64,000 bases of DNA from Chloracidobacterium sp. (GCA_016716305.1 JADJWP010000002.1:1052501-1116500), one strand, 5' to 3'; positions 43,565-52,731 are shown, numbered from the stretch's first letter. Program-made: numbers and translations. Notes: a model not told the origin generated them from the sequence alone.

Positions 43565-46500
43565 ATGAGAAGACTTTTCAGAATTGTACCGATCTCGATC
43601 CTGTTGGTCGGCCTCGTAACACTTAGCTTCGGCCAAACATCGACAGGAACGATCTCGGGAACCGTTAGTGATCAAGCCGGAGCTGTGGTGGCTGGTGCCA
43701 CAGTCAGCATCAAAAACGCTGAAACTGGATTTGCTCGCACCGCAACCTCTGGTTCGGACGGCCGATTCAGCTTTACGAATATCCCAACAGGTCCGTACGA
43801 GCTGACGGTCGAAGCCGGCAATTTCGCGAAATTGGTTCAAACCGGCATCCAACTTGTTGTAAATCAGAATGCTGTCGTTAACCCTAGCCTGAAACCGGGT
43901 GGAGTTGAAGAGGTCGTAACGGTCACCGAAAACGCTTCACTTCTTAACACCACAACAGCTGAGGTCGCGACTCGCTTTGACGAACGGCGTTTGTCCGAGC
44001 TGCCGATCGCACCGAATCGCAGCGTTTTTAACGTGCTTCTTTCGGTTCCGGGCGTCAGTCAACTCGGAAGCGGTCAGACCGGCTTTGCTAACGGCATCAG
44101 CTTTTCTTCGAATGGTGGCCGGCTTCGATCTAACAGCTTTTTGATCGACGGACAGGACACCAACGACCCGAGCGTCGCCGGCGGGCAAGTTGCCTTGAAC
44201 AATCCTGATGCGATTCAGGAAGTTCGTATTGTTACCAACCAGTTCCTCCCCGAATATGGACGAAATTCGGGCTCAGTAGTCAATTTCATCGGAAAATCCG
44301 GCACCAACGATTTCCGGGGCTCCGCGTTCTGGTTTCATAACAACCAGACGCTAAATTCGTGCAGCAATCTCGACAAAGCAGCCGGTTTTTGTAATCCAAA
44401 TGCGACCGACCCCGCGCGCACAAGCCCGCCCAGGCGAAACGAGAATCAACTTGGTTTCACGGTCGGTGGCCCGGTGATGTTCCCGTGGCCAGGTGGCGGT
44501 GACGACCCGTTCTTCTGGAGCGGGAGAGACCGAACCTTCTTTTTCGTTGACTATCAGCGTTGGACGGATCGGGCTCTCGGCTCAGGTTTCACATTGAGCG
44601 GGGCTCCCACAGAAGCTGGCCGCCAGATCCTCTCGAGTGTTGCGGGCAGCCGTCCGCAAGTGCAGGCTTTGCTTAATTTCGTTCCCGCGGGTACGCCGAA
44701 CGGAACGAATGCAACATTTACTCTCGGCGGAAATACATATCTTGTCCCGCTTGGCAACCTGACCGGTTCATCGTCATTTACATTTGATGACGACCAGGGA
44801 TCATTCCGCATCGATCACAGATTCAACGATAAGAATTTGATCTATGGCCGATATCGATATGATTATCAGTCGACCGCCGGTACAGGTCAGGTAACCCCTC
44901 CCGGACTTACAACCATCAACGATACCAAGACGAAAGCGGCGAACCTGGTCTGGAACTCGATCCTTAACAGCCGGACATCCAACGAAGCAAGGATCGCGTG
45001 GTCGCGTTTCGACTCGATCACGGGTGCAGAAGATCCAAGTTCGGAATCCATTCCTTCGCTTGAGATCCCAGGTCTGGGATTGAATGGGTTCAACGCCGCG
45101 GCAAACCGAACTGCGATCGGACTGGCGGTGAACCTCCCGCAATTTCGTATCAACGATACGTATCAGATAACCGATGCTCTTACATATATGACGGGGAATC
45201 ACACGTTCAAATTTGGCGTGGACCTCCGACGTTCGGACGTCAAGAGCTTTTTCTTCCCGACGGTCCGCGGTCGACTAGTTTACAGTTCACCCGTAGGACA
45301 GCCGGTCAACATTCAGAACTTCATCGATGATATAGCTCAAACCGCGACGATCAACCTTCCGCTTGCGGGCGGCGATACGATCGGATTTTACCGTTGGTAT
45401 GAGTACTATTTCTTCGCGCAGGACGAATGGAAGGTGGCACCGAATTTCACCCTCACCTATGGAATTCGATATGAATATCCGGGCGATTCATTCAGTTATC
45501 TGAAGGATCTGAATGAGAGAATCCTTGCCGCAAACGGGGGCAATTCGGCATTTCGCCTTAATCCGGTGCCTGAAACCGATACCGACAACTGGATGCCGCG
45601 CATCGGGTTCAACTGGAATCCGCGAACAAGCGGTAAAGGCATAATGGGCTTTATCACCGGCGGCGATAAGCTTGTTATTCGCGGCGGTTATGCCCGTTCG
45701 TATGACGCCAGTTTCATCAACATCAATTTGAACGTTGCGAGTTCGTTCCCATTTGTAGCGGCTCAAAACGTGAACACGGTCGGAGCCTTCGTCAACCTTC
45801 GGAATACGACAGTACCAAATGTCGGGCAGCCAAATACGCTTGTGCGTACGGTAGTGTCCGATGATTTTCGTGCTCCGGCTTCCGATCAGTTTTCGCTTGA
45901 GTTTCAACGAGAATTGACCCGTGATACCGTCTTCAAGATCGGGTACGTGAGAACGCGCGGTACTGGTTTATTCCAGACCGTCGACGGCAATCCCTGCCGG
46001 CCGGGTCTTATTTGCCGAACAGTTGGTGCCAACCCCAACTTTGGCAATCGAGTCAATCCTAACCTCGAAACGATCCGACTGAGGACCAACTCGGGAAGTT
46101 CGACCTACGATGCAATGCAGGTCAGTTTGGACAAGCGCTTAAGCAACAACTTCAGTGCCGGTGTCCACTACACCTGGAGTACTTTCATCGATGACGGTTC
46201 TGAGATCTTCAATCCGTCTTCGGCTGAGGTCGCTGTTGCGCAGGATTCGTTCAACCGACGTGCCGATCGTGGCCGCTCGAGCTATGACCGCCCGCATCGC
46301 TTTACGGGCAACTTTGTCTACGAGCTGCCTTTCTATCGTTCACAAGACGGTTTTGTAGGAAAGGTATTGGGCGGATGGCAGGTAAATTCGCTCTTCACGT
46401 TCCAGAGCGGTGCTCCTTTTACCGTATTTCTCGGCTCAGATCCGGCATGTGCGGTTTGCGGTATTGACGGCCTCGTGGGCAACCCGATCCGGCCGAATTT

Positions 46501-46843
46501 GAACACCACGCTCGATCTTTCGAGAATGTCGGTCAAAGAGATCCGTGCGGCCGGCGGTGCATCGCTCTTCAGTGCTTTGGCGGCAGGTCAACGTGTAGGT
46601 AATGCAGGAAGGAACATTCTTCGCGCCGACGGCATAAAGAATGTCGATTTTGGCATTATCAAGAATACACGGATCACCGAGAGCGTACGCGTACAGATCC
46701 GTGCGGATATGTTCAATGCGTTCAACCTGCGTAATTACGGCATCCCGAATGCGACCATTACAGCCGGTGCCAACTTCCTCAATGAGGGAGCCACCAACGG
46801 CGGTAACCGTCGAATTCAGTTGGGCGCACGTCTCGTGTTCTAA
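43565..46843 (+). CDS. Oar-type TonB-dependent receptor with N-terminal carboxypeptidase-regulatory-like domain
   Basis: Very large outer-membrane protein of about 1092 residues. The ATG at 43565 is five bases after GGAGG, better than the ATG at 43553. A signal peptide (about 1-23, LVTLSFGQ) is followed by a CarboxypepD_reg-like sandwich at 25-105 (GTISGTVSDQAGAVVAGATV, then SDGRFSFTNIPTGPYELTV), a plug domain (about 130-240, GGRLRSNSFLIDGQD and EVRIVTNQFLPEYGRNSG), and a barrel of about 700 residues ending ...RRIQLGARLVF with a terminal Phe. This is the acidobacterial Oar/TonB layout. The substrate is unknown. It is followed by its own terminator. Confidence 0.93.
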   Translation: MRRLFRIVPISILLVGLVTLSFGQTSTGTISGTVSDQAGAVVAGATVSIKNAETGFARTATSGSDGRFSFTNIPTGPYELTVEAGNFAKLVQTGIQLVVNQNAVVNPSLKPGGVEEVVTVTENASLLNTTTAEVATRFDERRLSELPIAPNRSVFNVLLSVPGVSQLGSGQTGFANGISFSSNGGRLRSNSFLIDGQDTNDPSVAGGQVALNNPDAIQEVRIVTNQFLPEYGRNSGSVVNFIGKSGTNDFRGSAFWFHNNQTLNSCSNLDKAAGFCNPNATDPARTSPPRRNENQLGFTVGGPVMFPWPGGGDDPFFWSGRDRTFFFVDYQRWTDRALGSGFTLSGAPTEAGRQILSSVAGSRPQVQALLNFVPAGTPNGTNATFTLGGNTYLVPLGNLTGSSSFTFDDDQGSFRIDHRFNDKNLIYGRYRYDYQSTAGTGQVTPPGLTTINDTKTKAANLVWNSILNSRTSNEARIAWSRFDSITGAEDPSSESIPSLEIPGLGLNGFNAAANRTAIGLAVNLPQFRINDTYQITDALTYMTGNHTFKFGVDLRRSDVKSFFFPTVRGRLVYSSPVGQPVNIQNFIDDIAQTATINLPLAGGDTIGFYRWYEYYFFAQDEWKVAPNFTLTYGIRYEYPGDSFSYLKDLNERILAANGGNSAFRLNPVPETDTDNWMPRIGFNWNPRTSGKGIMGFITGGDKLVIRGGYARSYDASFININLNVASSFPFVAAQNVNTVGAFVNLRNTTVPNVGQPNTLVRTVVSDDFRAPASDQFSLEFQRELTRDTVFKIGYVRTRGTGLFQTVDGNPCRPGLICRTVGANPNFGNRVNPNLETIRLRTNSGSSTYDAMQVSLDKRLSNNFSAGVHYTWSTFIDDGSEIFNPSSAEVAVAQDSFNRRADRGRSSYDRPHRFTGNFVYELPFYRSQDGFVGKVLGGWQVNSLFTFQSGAPFTVFLGSDPACAVCGIDGLVGNPIRPNLNTTLDLSRMSVKEIRAAGGASLFSALAAGQRVGNAGRNILRADGIKNVDFGIIKNTRITESVRVQIRADMFNAFNLRNYGIPNATITAGANFLNEGATNGGNRRIQLGARLVF

Positions 46844-46866
46844 GCTGAACGTTGCGGTAATTTCAT

Positions 46867-46897
46867 GGGGCTGTCGTCGGGCAGCCCCTTTTTATTT
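46867..46897 (+). terminator. Intrinsic terminator after the Oar-like receptor gene
   Basis: GGGGCTG at 46867-46873 pairs with CAGCCCC at 46882-46888 over an eight-base loop and is followed by TTTTTATTTTT. The T-run overlaps the last codons of the convergent SRAP gene. Confidence 0.8.
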
Positions 46898-47497
46898 TTC
46901 TTCTGCTGGTTTTGCCGTGATCTCATTGTTTGGCAGCGGCTGCATCAAGTCTTTCAGCTCGGCTGCGGGCGTCTCGGGATCGAGCCATTTCTCGTAATCC
47001 TGTTTGTGAAGTATTACGGGCATTCGGCCCTTTGCGTGAATCGGTCGTACGACATCGTTGGCTTCGGTGGTCAATATAACGCCGCAATTGCGGGTTTCGC
47101 CTTTGATCTCACATTCGCGCGATATGCCTGCGAACGCAAAGAGCGGCTCATCCATTTCGAACTCGTACTTTTCTTTTCGTTTATCGGGCAGATCCTTCCA
47201 TTCATAGAAGCCGGTCGCGGGTATCAGCACGCGGCCGTGAATGAATGCATTCTTGAACATGGGTACGAAATGGACGGTCTCGCTTTTGGCGTTGATCACC
47301 TTTCGCATCACACCTTTGTAATCGCGATCTTCGATGGTCCAGAATATACTCTCAGCCTTGCGGTTACGATCGACAGCAAGAATGTTCGTGCCCGGAAATA
47401 TCTCGTTGCTCGGCGTGAAGTCGAATTTTCCGTCGATCAGGTCAAAGTGTTTCTGCACGTCCTCGTGGCGTGCACTTAATTTGTATCGTCCGCACAT
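46892..47497 (-). CDS. SRAP / HMCES-family abasic-site processing protein (YedK-like)
   Basis: Protein of 201 residues. The start MCGRY leaves Cys 2 as the N-terminal residue after Met removal; it forms the thiazolidine cross-link to abasic sites in single-stranded DNA. Further conserved residues are visible in INAKSETV (Asn), ATGFYEWK (Glu) and PIHAKGRMPVIL (His). It protects abasic sites at stalled forks. It lies directly downstream of dnaE2 on the same strand (five bases apart), so it probably belongs to the same damage-related transcript. Confidence 0.93.
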   Translation of the reverse strand: MCGRYKLSARHEDVQKHFDLIDGKFDFTPSNEIFPGTNILAVDRNRKAESIFWTIEDRDYKGVMRKVINAKSETVHFVPMFKNAFIHGRVLIPATGFYEWKDLPDKRKEKYEFEMDEPLFAFAGISRECEIKGETRNCGVILTTEANDVVRPIHAKGRMPVILHKQDYEKWLDPETPAAELKDLMQPLPNNEITAKPAEEK

Positions 47498-47501
47498 ACG
47501 C

Positions 47502-50500
47502 TTAATGAAAATCGTGTGATCTTATTTGACTCATAAAAGCATTTATCGGCTCGAAATACAACGCTTTTATCATGCCGCCTTCTTCGGCGGTTCCCTTGAT
47601 CAGCAAAAATGAACTGTGAGTGATGACGCGGCGAAAGCGTTCGAAGACGTCCGGCATCACGATGAAATTCGAGTGCCCGGTTTCGTCTTCCATTGTGATG
47701 AAAACAACACTGTTTCCGGTACTCGGCCGCTGGCGAACGATCACAGATCCCGCAACTGTCACCACATCCTTCTTTCGCAGGCTGTGGGTCTCGATCGCCT
47801 CGATCACTCCGAGCTTCTTAAGCTCATCTCTCAAAAAAGCCATCGGGTGCTTGCCGATCGTTATTGCCATCGACCGAAGATCCGATTCCATCGCCTGCCA
47901 TTCGGACATCGGCTTTATGAACTTTGTGTCCTTGCAGCCTTGAGAAAAAGCTTTATCGTCGCTGCCGTTACCGGTGCCGATAATTTCGCGCTCGGCATTA
48001 AACAAATCGCCGTTCGGTTGTATCGCAAGTTCCGATCGCCAAAGCGCCTCGCGGCGATGAACCTGCCTTTCAAAATTCAAGGCACCGGCGAGCGACAATG
48101 CACGTATCTCTCTTTTGTTTATCAGCGGTACACGGCGGACGATGTCTTCGACCGAAGCATAAGGGATGAATGGTGAATGGTCTTCTTCGGAGAATTCCGA
48201 ATGCCGAATTCCGCATTCCGAATGTCGCATTCTGCCTTCGACTATCGCCTCGGCAACCTCCTTCCTCAGGCCTTTTACATATTTCAGACCTAACCGCACC
48301 TCGCCGTCCTCGATCGTGAATAGATAGTCTGACCGGTTCACATCGACATGTCGGAAATGCAGCCCGTGCCGCTGTGCGTCTTTTATCAGTGTCGCCGGGA
48401 CGTAGAACCCGAGCGGATAATTATTTAGCATCGCGGTGGTGAATTCGGCAAGGTAATAGACCTTCAAATACGCCGAGGCATAGGCCAGCAATGCAAAGCT
48501 CGCGGCATGCGATTCTGGAAACCCGTAATTCGCAAATGCTGTTATGTTGTTCACTATGCGGTCCTGTAATTCGGGCTCGATGCCGTTTCGGGTCATTCCA
48601 TCGCGAAGATTTGTTTCGATCTTCGCCAGCCGCTTATCCGCACGCTTAAAGCCCATCGCACGCCGCAATTCCTCGGCCTGTCCGCCGGTGAAACCAGCCA
48701 TTATCATCGACATTCTGAGAAGTTGTTCTTGAAAGAGCGGTACGCCGAGCGTCCGCCTAAGGGTATCCTCAAGCCACGGATGAATGTGGTCGATCTCTTC
48801 TAAGCCCTGCCGCCGGCGGATGTAATGGCTGAGCATCTTGCCGACGATCGGGCCGGGGCGGATGATCGCCACCTGCACGACCACGTCGTAGAAAGTCTGC
48901 GGCCGCGACTTAGGCAGAAAGTTGATCTGGGCGCGGCTCTCGACCTGGAACATCCCAATTGTGTCGCCTTTCTGCAGCGTCTCAAAGACCAAATTATCGT
49001 CCTTCGGTATCTTTGCCAGATCGACCACTTCACCGCGATGCTCTTCGATCAGCAGCAGCGTGTCGCGAAGCACGGCCATCATACCGAGCCCGAGCAGATC
49101 GACCTTTACGATACCGAGCCGTTCGCAATCGTCCTTGTCCCACTGGATTATCGAACGGCCTTCCATAGATGCCGGTTCGATCGGAACTACGCTGTCCAAT
49201 CCTTCCGGCAGCATCACCATCCCGCCGGAGTGCTGGCCAAGATGCCGCGGAAAATCGAGTATCCGTGTGTAAAGCTCAACGAATTTGCGAGTGCGAAAAT
49301 CATTCTTTAGGTCAAAACCATTTTCCTTGAAACGCTCGATCATCTCGCCGAATTCCGCCACCCCGTAATGTGAGATCGACTTCGAAAGCGGGCCGAGCAT
49401 CTCCTCGGGAAAGCCGAATGTCTTGCCAACTTCCCGCACGGCCGACCGGCTTCGGTAGGTGATCACATTTGCCGTCATCGCGGCACCGCGTCGACCGTAT
49501 TTTTCGTAAACGTGCTGAATGACGAGTTCGCGATCGTCACCCGATGGCAGGTCGATGTCGATATCGGGATATTCACCGCGTTCTTCCGACAAAAACCGTT
49601 CGAACAATAGTTCGCCTTCGATCGGATCGACCGCAGTTATCCCGAGCGAATAACAGACCACCGAGTTCGCCGCTGAGCCCCGCCCCTGCGACAATATCCG
49701 ACGCGAGTGGCAAAAATTCGAAATATCCCAAACGAGAAGAAAATACCCGGCAAGTTTTAGCTTGGCGATCAGTTTGAGTTCGTGATCGAGTTTCGCCTGC
49801 ACCTTGGGTGTAAGCGAACCGTAACGGTTTATCGCACCCTTTTCCGTCAGCTTTCTGAGCAATGAATCCATCGTCTCACCCGGCGGGACCTGGAAATCGG
49901 GGAAGGTGTAGCCGACGTCGTCCATCGAGAAAGAGATGCGGTCAGCGATCTCGTGTGTGCGGGCAACCGCCCCGGGAAACTCTTCAAAAAGCCGCAGCAT
50001 CTGCTCCTTGGATTTCAGATGCCGCTCGGCATTCTGCGACAAGATCTTTCCGGCCTCATAGATCGGCGTGTGGTTCTTGATGCAGGTAAAGACATCAAAA
50101 AGTTCACGGTCGGCTTTCTCCGCGTAATATGCACCGTTGCTTGCAAACATCGGCAAATGCAGTTTATGGGCGAGCCCGACGAGCTGCTGGTTCATATTCT
50201 CTTCGCTCCGCAGATAATGGCGCTGCAGTTCAACATAGAGCCTTTTCTCAAAAACGTAATTGAGCCATGCCAGATCGCGCGTTCCCTCGCCGCGTCGGAT
50301 GCTCCGATGCATAAAGCCATCCTCCCCGCCTGTGATGCAGATAAGGCCTCTCGAATGCTCCTCAATGTCTTTCGGCGTAGCGAAATGCTCACCCTTCGGC
50401 GAGCGTAGTTTAATGGTCGTTATCAGCCTGCAAAGATTTCTATAGCCCGCCAGATCGATAGGCAGAAGCGGCAGAAAACTGCCGTCGTCCATCGTGATCT

Positions 50501-50693
50501 CAGCACCGATCATCGGCTTTATGCCCGCACCTCTCGCCTCGAAATGAAATCTCGCCGCGCCCGAGACCGTATCGCGGTCGAGTAACGCAACGCCGGGAAT
50601 ATCAAGCCCCACCGCCCGCTCGATAAGAGCCTCAGGCATCGAACCCGATGCAAGAAAACTAAATGCCGAACGCGCGTGCATCTCGTAAAACAT
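47502..50693 (-). CDS. dnaE2: Error-prone DNA polymerase DnaE2 (ImuC)
   Basis: C-family polymerase alpha subunit of the mutagenic translesion complex with ImuA and ImuB. From the ATG at 50693 (MFYEMHARSAFSFLAS) it is about 1063 residues. The frame is open upstream but only antisense-like to imuB's end. The polymerase aspartates are visible in YPDIDIDLPSGDD and in KVDLLGLGMM. FQEQLLRMSM and FANYGFPESHAASFALLAY are typical blocks. The PHP domain looks degenerate: HARS for HxHS and LDRD for TDHD. About residues 821-834 are encoded by a heptanucleotide array. Its ATG overlaps the imuB stop by one base (TGATG). Confidence 0.94.
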   Translation of the reverse strand: MFYEMHARSAFSFLASGSMPEALIERAVGLDIPGVALLDRDTVSGAARFHFEARGAGIKPMIGAEITMDDGSFLPLLPIDLAGYRNLCRLITTIKLRSPKGEHFATPKDIEEHSRGLICITGGEDGFMHRSIRRGEGTRDLAWLNYVFEKRLYVELQRHYLRSEENMNQQLVGLAHKLHLPMFASNGAYYAEKADRELFDVFTCIKNHTPIYEAGKILSQNAERHLKSKEQMLRLFEEFPGAVARTHEIADRISFSMDDVGYTFPDFQVPPGETMDSLLRKLTEKGAINRYGSLTPKVQAKLDHELKLIAKLKLAGYFLLVWDISNFCHSRRILSQGRGSAANSVVCYSLGITAVDPIEGELLFERFLSEERGEYPDIDIDLPSGDDRELVIQHVYEKYGRRGAAMTANVITYRSRSAVREVGKTFGFPEEMLGPLSKSISHYGVAEFGEMIERFKENGFDLKNDFRTRKFVELYTRILDFPRHLGQHSGGMVMLPEGLDSVVPIEPASMEGRSIIQWDKDDCERLGIVKVDLLGLGMMAVLRDTLLLIEEHRGEVVDLAKIPKDDNLVFETLQKGDTIGMFQVESRAQINFLPKSRPQTFYDVVVQVAIIRPGPIVGKMLSHYIRRRQGLEEIDHIHPWLEDTLRRTLGVPLFQEQLLRMSMIMAGFTGGQAEELRRAMGFKRADKRLAKIETNLRDGMTRNGIEPELQDRIVNNITAFANYGFPESHAASFALLAYASAYLKVYYLAEFTTAMLNNYPLGFYVPATLIKDAQRHGLHFRHVDVNRSDYLFTIEDGEVRLGLKYVKGLRKEVAEAIVEGRMRHSECGIRHSEFSEEDHSPFIPYASVEDIVRRVPLINKREIRALSLAGALNFERQVHRREALWRSELAIQPNGDLFNAEREIIGTGNGSDDKAFSQGCKDTKFIKPMSEWQAMESDLRSMAITIGKHPMAFLRDELKKLGVIEAIETHSLRKKDVVTVAGSVIVRQRPSTGNSVVFITMEDETGHSNFIVMPDVFERFRRVITHSSFLLIKGTAEEGGMIKALYFEPINAFMSQIRSHDFH
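48192..48233. repeat. Six degenerate heptanucleotide repeats inside dnaE2
   Basis: GAATTCC, GAATGCC, GAATTCC, GCATTCC, GAATGTC and GCATTCT lie head to tail, 42 bases or exactly 14 codons. On the coding (minus) strand they give the low-complexity peptide MRHSECGIRHSEFS. The core is A-T-T-C-C-G with drift. The array keeps the reading frame and looks like an insertion relative to other DnaE2 proteins, where this loop is short. The same heptad family occurs in imuB at 51981-52015. Confidence 0.8.
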
Positions 50694-52042
50694 CAGTCGT
50701 ATCCTCCCGTCACGAACCAGCCTTCCTGCGTCCGGGCAAGACGGTAGATGCGTCGGCCGTCGAGCTCGACATCCCACTCCATCTGCTGCCAAAACCGCTT
50801 GGTCCACCATTGTGAAGACCCGAGCCAAGCACCGCCGTACTCTGTCACATGCCCGACAAAATACTGCGTGCTGACATATACCAACCGGCCATCCGCCGTT
50901 CTGATGTCAGCCGGAAGCGGCGGGTGGAAATAATTCAACGCAAGCACGGGATACTGATCTTCTATCTCTTGCCTCTCGTTTCCCGCCGGCAATTTCGTGT
51001 GGTCCAACTCGAACGCCTCGGGGAGCCGCTGATCGATCAATGCGGGTACGCCGACGTTCTCTGCGCCGACGATCTTTTTGATCTTGTCCACCGTCAGCAG
51101 AAGACTTTCCGGCTCAGGCCGTGTCGCCGCAAAAAGTCCGCGCTCGATCGCCCTCGGCCGTGCGAAATGACAAACGAGCCGCATCGCCTTGATCGCGGCC
51201 TCGGGTGGATCATTGCCGATCCGCAGGTTCGCCAATTTCAGCCAAAACGCCTTGTCACGCGTTGGGAACGAAAGCTTGATGCTGTATTCGGCCGTCGTTC
51301 TGTTATCCAGCATTAAATTGATATCCATCTGTTCAGAGCTGCATCCGATGCCGCTCGCTTCGGCCAGGACCTTGCTTATTCCGTGGCCGAGAATGAAGAT
51401 GAGCTGCTCGAAATCCTCGACCGGAAAATCGAGATCGTAGTCCCACGCGACGCGGTTCTCTGTCAGGTTCGGGGTCAGAATGTGCGTGCCGTTCCGGTTT
51501 ATCAGGTCGAGCGTCCGGCGAAAGTCCGGCCCATAGCGTGCGATCAATTCATCTTCGGGAACAGACTTCAGGTCAGCGGTCGTTTCCATCCCGAGTGCGG
51601 TAAAAACACTCAGTGTGTCCTCGCTCAACCCGATCGCGGCGAGCGGAAGCGGCTGATCCGCATCTTCCTCGATAACGGTAATACCATCTTTCACGCGGGC
51701 GTAAAGCAAAGCGGTACTTGCATTTGCGGCTATAGCAAGAGAGCCTGTTATGCCCCGCAGCTTCATCTCACAGGCAATGCTTTGTGCGATGCGGCCCGGC
51801 GGCCCGATGCGGTTCTCAAGTCCGCTGACATCAAACAAAACACCGCCGTCGATCGCCTCGATACGATAGGCAAACTGTTCGGCAAAGGCGGTCAGCGGCG
51901 GGTGGTGAGCGGTGAGCGGCGAGTCGGGACCTTCCTTATCGCCGCACTCCTTTTTGTCTTTGCGAGAAACCTCCTCGCCCGAATTCCGTATTCCGCAATC
52001 CGTACTCGGAGTTTGAATGATGCATGCATAAAGCCTACTCAT
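50693..52042 (-). CDS. imuB: ImuB-like Y-family polymerase homologue with a replaced N-terminus
   Basis: Non-catalytic Y-family protein that bridges the beta clamp, ImuA and DnaE2. The ATG at 52042 is chosen because GGAG lies seven bases upstream, while the ATG at 52048 has almost no spacing. About 449 residues. Residues 1-9 (MSRLYACII) could be the first palm strand. About 10-51 are encoded by repeats (see the repeat entries), and from about 53 family sequence resumes: FAEQFAYRIEAIDGGVLFDVSGLENRIG, then LAIAANASTALLYAR. The segment normally in between, of roughly 60 residues, is missing. The C-terminal part (FHPPLPADIRTADGRLVYV) is ImuB-like. The start overlaps imuA by eight bases. Confidence 0.85.
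   Translation of the reverse strand: MSRLYACIIQTPSTDCGIRNSGEEVSRKDKKECGDKEGPDSPLTAHHPPLTAFAEQFAYRIEAIDGGVLFDVSGLENRIGPPGRIAQSIACEMKLRGITGSLAIAANASTALLYARVKDGITVIEEDADQPLPLAAIGLSEDTLSVFTALGMETTADLKSVPEDELIARYGPDFRRTLDLINRNGTHILTPNLTENRVAWDYDLDFPVEDFEQLIFILGHGISKVLAEASGIGCSSEQMDINLMLDNRTTAEYSIKLSFPTRDKAFWLKLANLRIGNDPPEAAIKAMRLVCHFARPRAIERGLFAATRPEPESLLLTVDKIKKIVGAENVGVPALIDQRLPEAFELDHTKLPAGNERQEIEDQYPVLALNYFHPPLPADIRTADGRLVYVSTQYFVGHVTEYGGAWLGSSQWWTKRFWQQMEWDVELDGRRIYRLARTQEGWFVTGGYD
51891..51925. repeat. Five GTGAGCG-type heptanucleotide repeats inside imuB
   Basis: GTCAGCG, GCGGGTG, GTGAGCG, GTGAGCG and GCGAGTC are tandem heptads, 35 bases. On the coding strand they read SPLTAHHPPLTA. This heptad family differs from the ATTCCG type found 56 bases away and in dnaE2. 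Confidence 0.75.
51981..52015. repeat. ATTCCG-type heptanucleotide repeats inside imuB
   Basis: GAATTCC, GTATTCC, GCAATCC and GTACTCG, with a decayed fifth unit GAGTTTG. The first unit is identical to two units of the dnaE2 array. On the coding strand they read roughly TPSTDCGIRNSG. Between this array and 51925 is a 55-base stretch that includes CTTTTTG TCTTTGC, possibly a third short-repeat type. Confidence 0.7.
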
Positions 52043-52682
52043 CTGCATACTCCGCCTCGATCTTCCTGAATTCCGGCCTGACGATAAAAGGCTTCCGCGT
52101 ATTCATATTCACCTGCAATTCTCCGAGCAGCTTGAATCGGCCCATTCCCTTCCACACTACCTGATAAGTATCGAAATAAAATGCCTGGTCCGCCGCCGAA
52201 CTCACTAGCGAACGATTACCCGTCACGACCAACATCGTCTGACTGTCGCGAATCTTAGTGCGAAAGCGATACCAATAGGTCTTCGGGATAAGGTTCAGTT
52301 CCTTGTGCGGAATGCCGCCTAAATTTAACCAGACCATCCCAAACCCTTTTGCCTGCAGTACGTAATCTGCCGCGGTCAGAGCGTGTTCGACGCCGCCGCC
52401 GCATCGTACCCAAAGCAGATTCTCAAGTACCACGCCGTTGGCCGCCGCCGAATACGGATCAAGCGCGTCATTAAGATCGATTGCCGCACAAACCTCGCCT
52501 CGCTGCGTCAGCCACGAGAGGATATTGAGCGTCAGGCTCGTCTTTCCAGCAGTATGCTCACCTGTAAACTCAGTAATGCCGCCCCGCAAGAGCCTGAGCC
52601 CGCCGGCTTCGATATAAGAGCGCCCGACCTTTTGCTCTTCGTGTAGATGTGATAATTTTTTGACTACACGTAAGACAGCCAT
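52035..52682 (-). CDS. imuA: ImuA-like RecA-fold protein
   Basis: First gene of the imuA-imuB-dnaE2 mutagenesis operon. 215 residues with a RecA-like core: a Walker A-like GEHTAGKTSL near 40-49, VCAAIDLNDALDPYSAAANG, VLENLLWVRC and QTMLVVTGNRSL. ImuA binds RecA and ImuB in translesion synthesis. Pairwise identity to characterised ImuA cannot be measured here; the call rests on the RecA-like motifs plus operon order. The stop TAG overlaps the imuB start by eight bases. A promoter and palindrome precede it. Confidence 0.85.
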   Translation of the reverse strand: MAVLRVVKKLSHLHEEQKVGRSYIEAGGLRLLRGGITEFTGEHTAGKTSLTLNILSWLTQRGEVCAAIDLNDALDPYSAAANGVVLENLLWVRCGGGVEHALTAADYVLQAKGFGMVWLNLGGIPHKELNLIPKTYWYRFRTKIRDSQTMLVVTGNRSLVSSAADQAFYFDTYQVVWKGMGRFKLLGELQVNMNTRKPFIVRPEFRKIEAEYADE

Positions 52683-52692
52683 GTGATCTCAA

Positions 52693-52709
52693 AGCGGTCA
52701 TTGACCGCT
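52693..52709. promoter_or_regulatory. Perfect 17-bp palindrome upstream of imuA, candidate operator
   Basis: AGCGGTCA at 52693-52700, a single T, and TGACCGCT at 52702-52709 form a perfect inverted repeat. It lies 11 bases before the imuA ATG and downstream of the probable transcription start, a position suited to a repressor. It resembles no LexA box I can name with confidence. Confidence 0.5.
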
Positions 52710-52731
52710 CGCCGGATTTTGCGTATCTGCA

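Noticed and set aside
46867..46897. Hairpin after the Oar-like receptor as a riboswitch
   Set aside because: It has the shape and T-run of an ordinary intrinsic terminator.
50694..50828. 45-codon N-terminal extension of dnaE2
   Set aside because: It lies inside the 3' end of imuB and has no similarity to DnaE2; the ATG at 50693 overlaps the imuB stop by one base, as expected for coupling.
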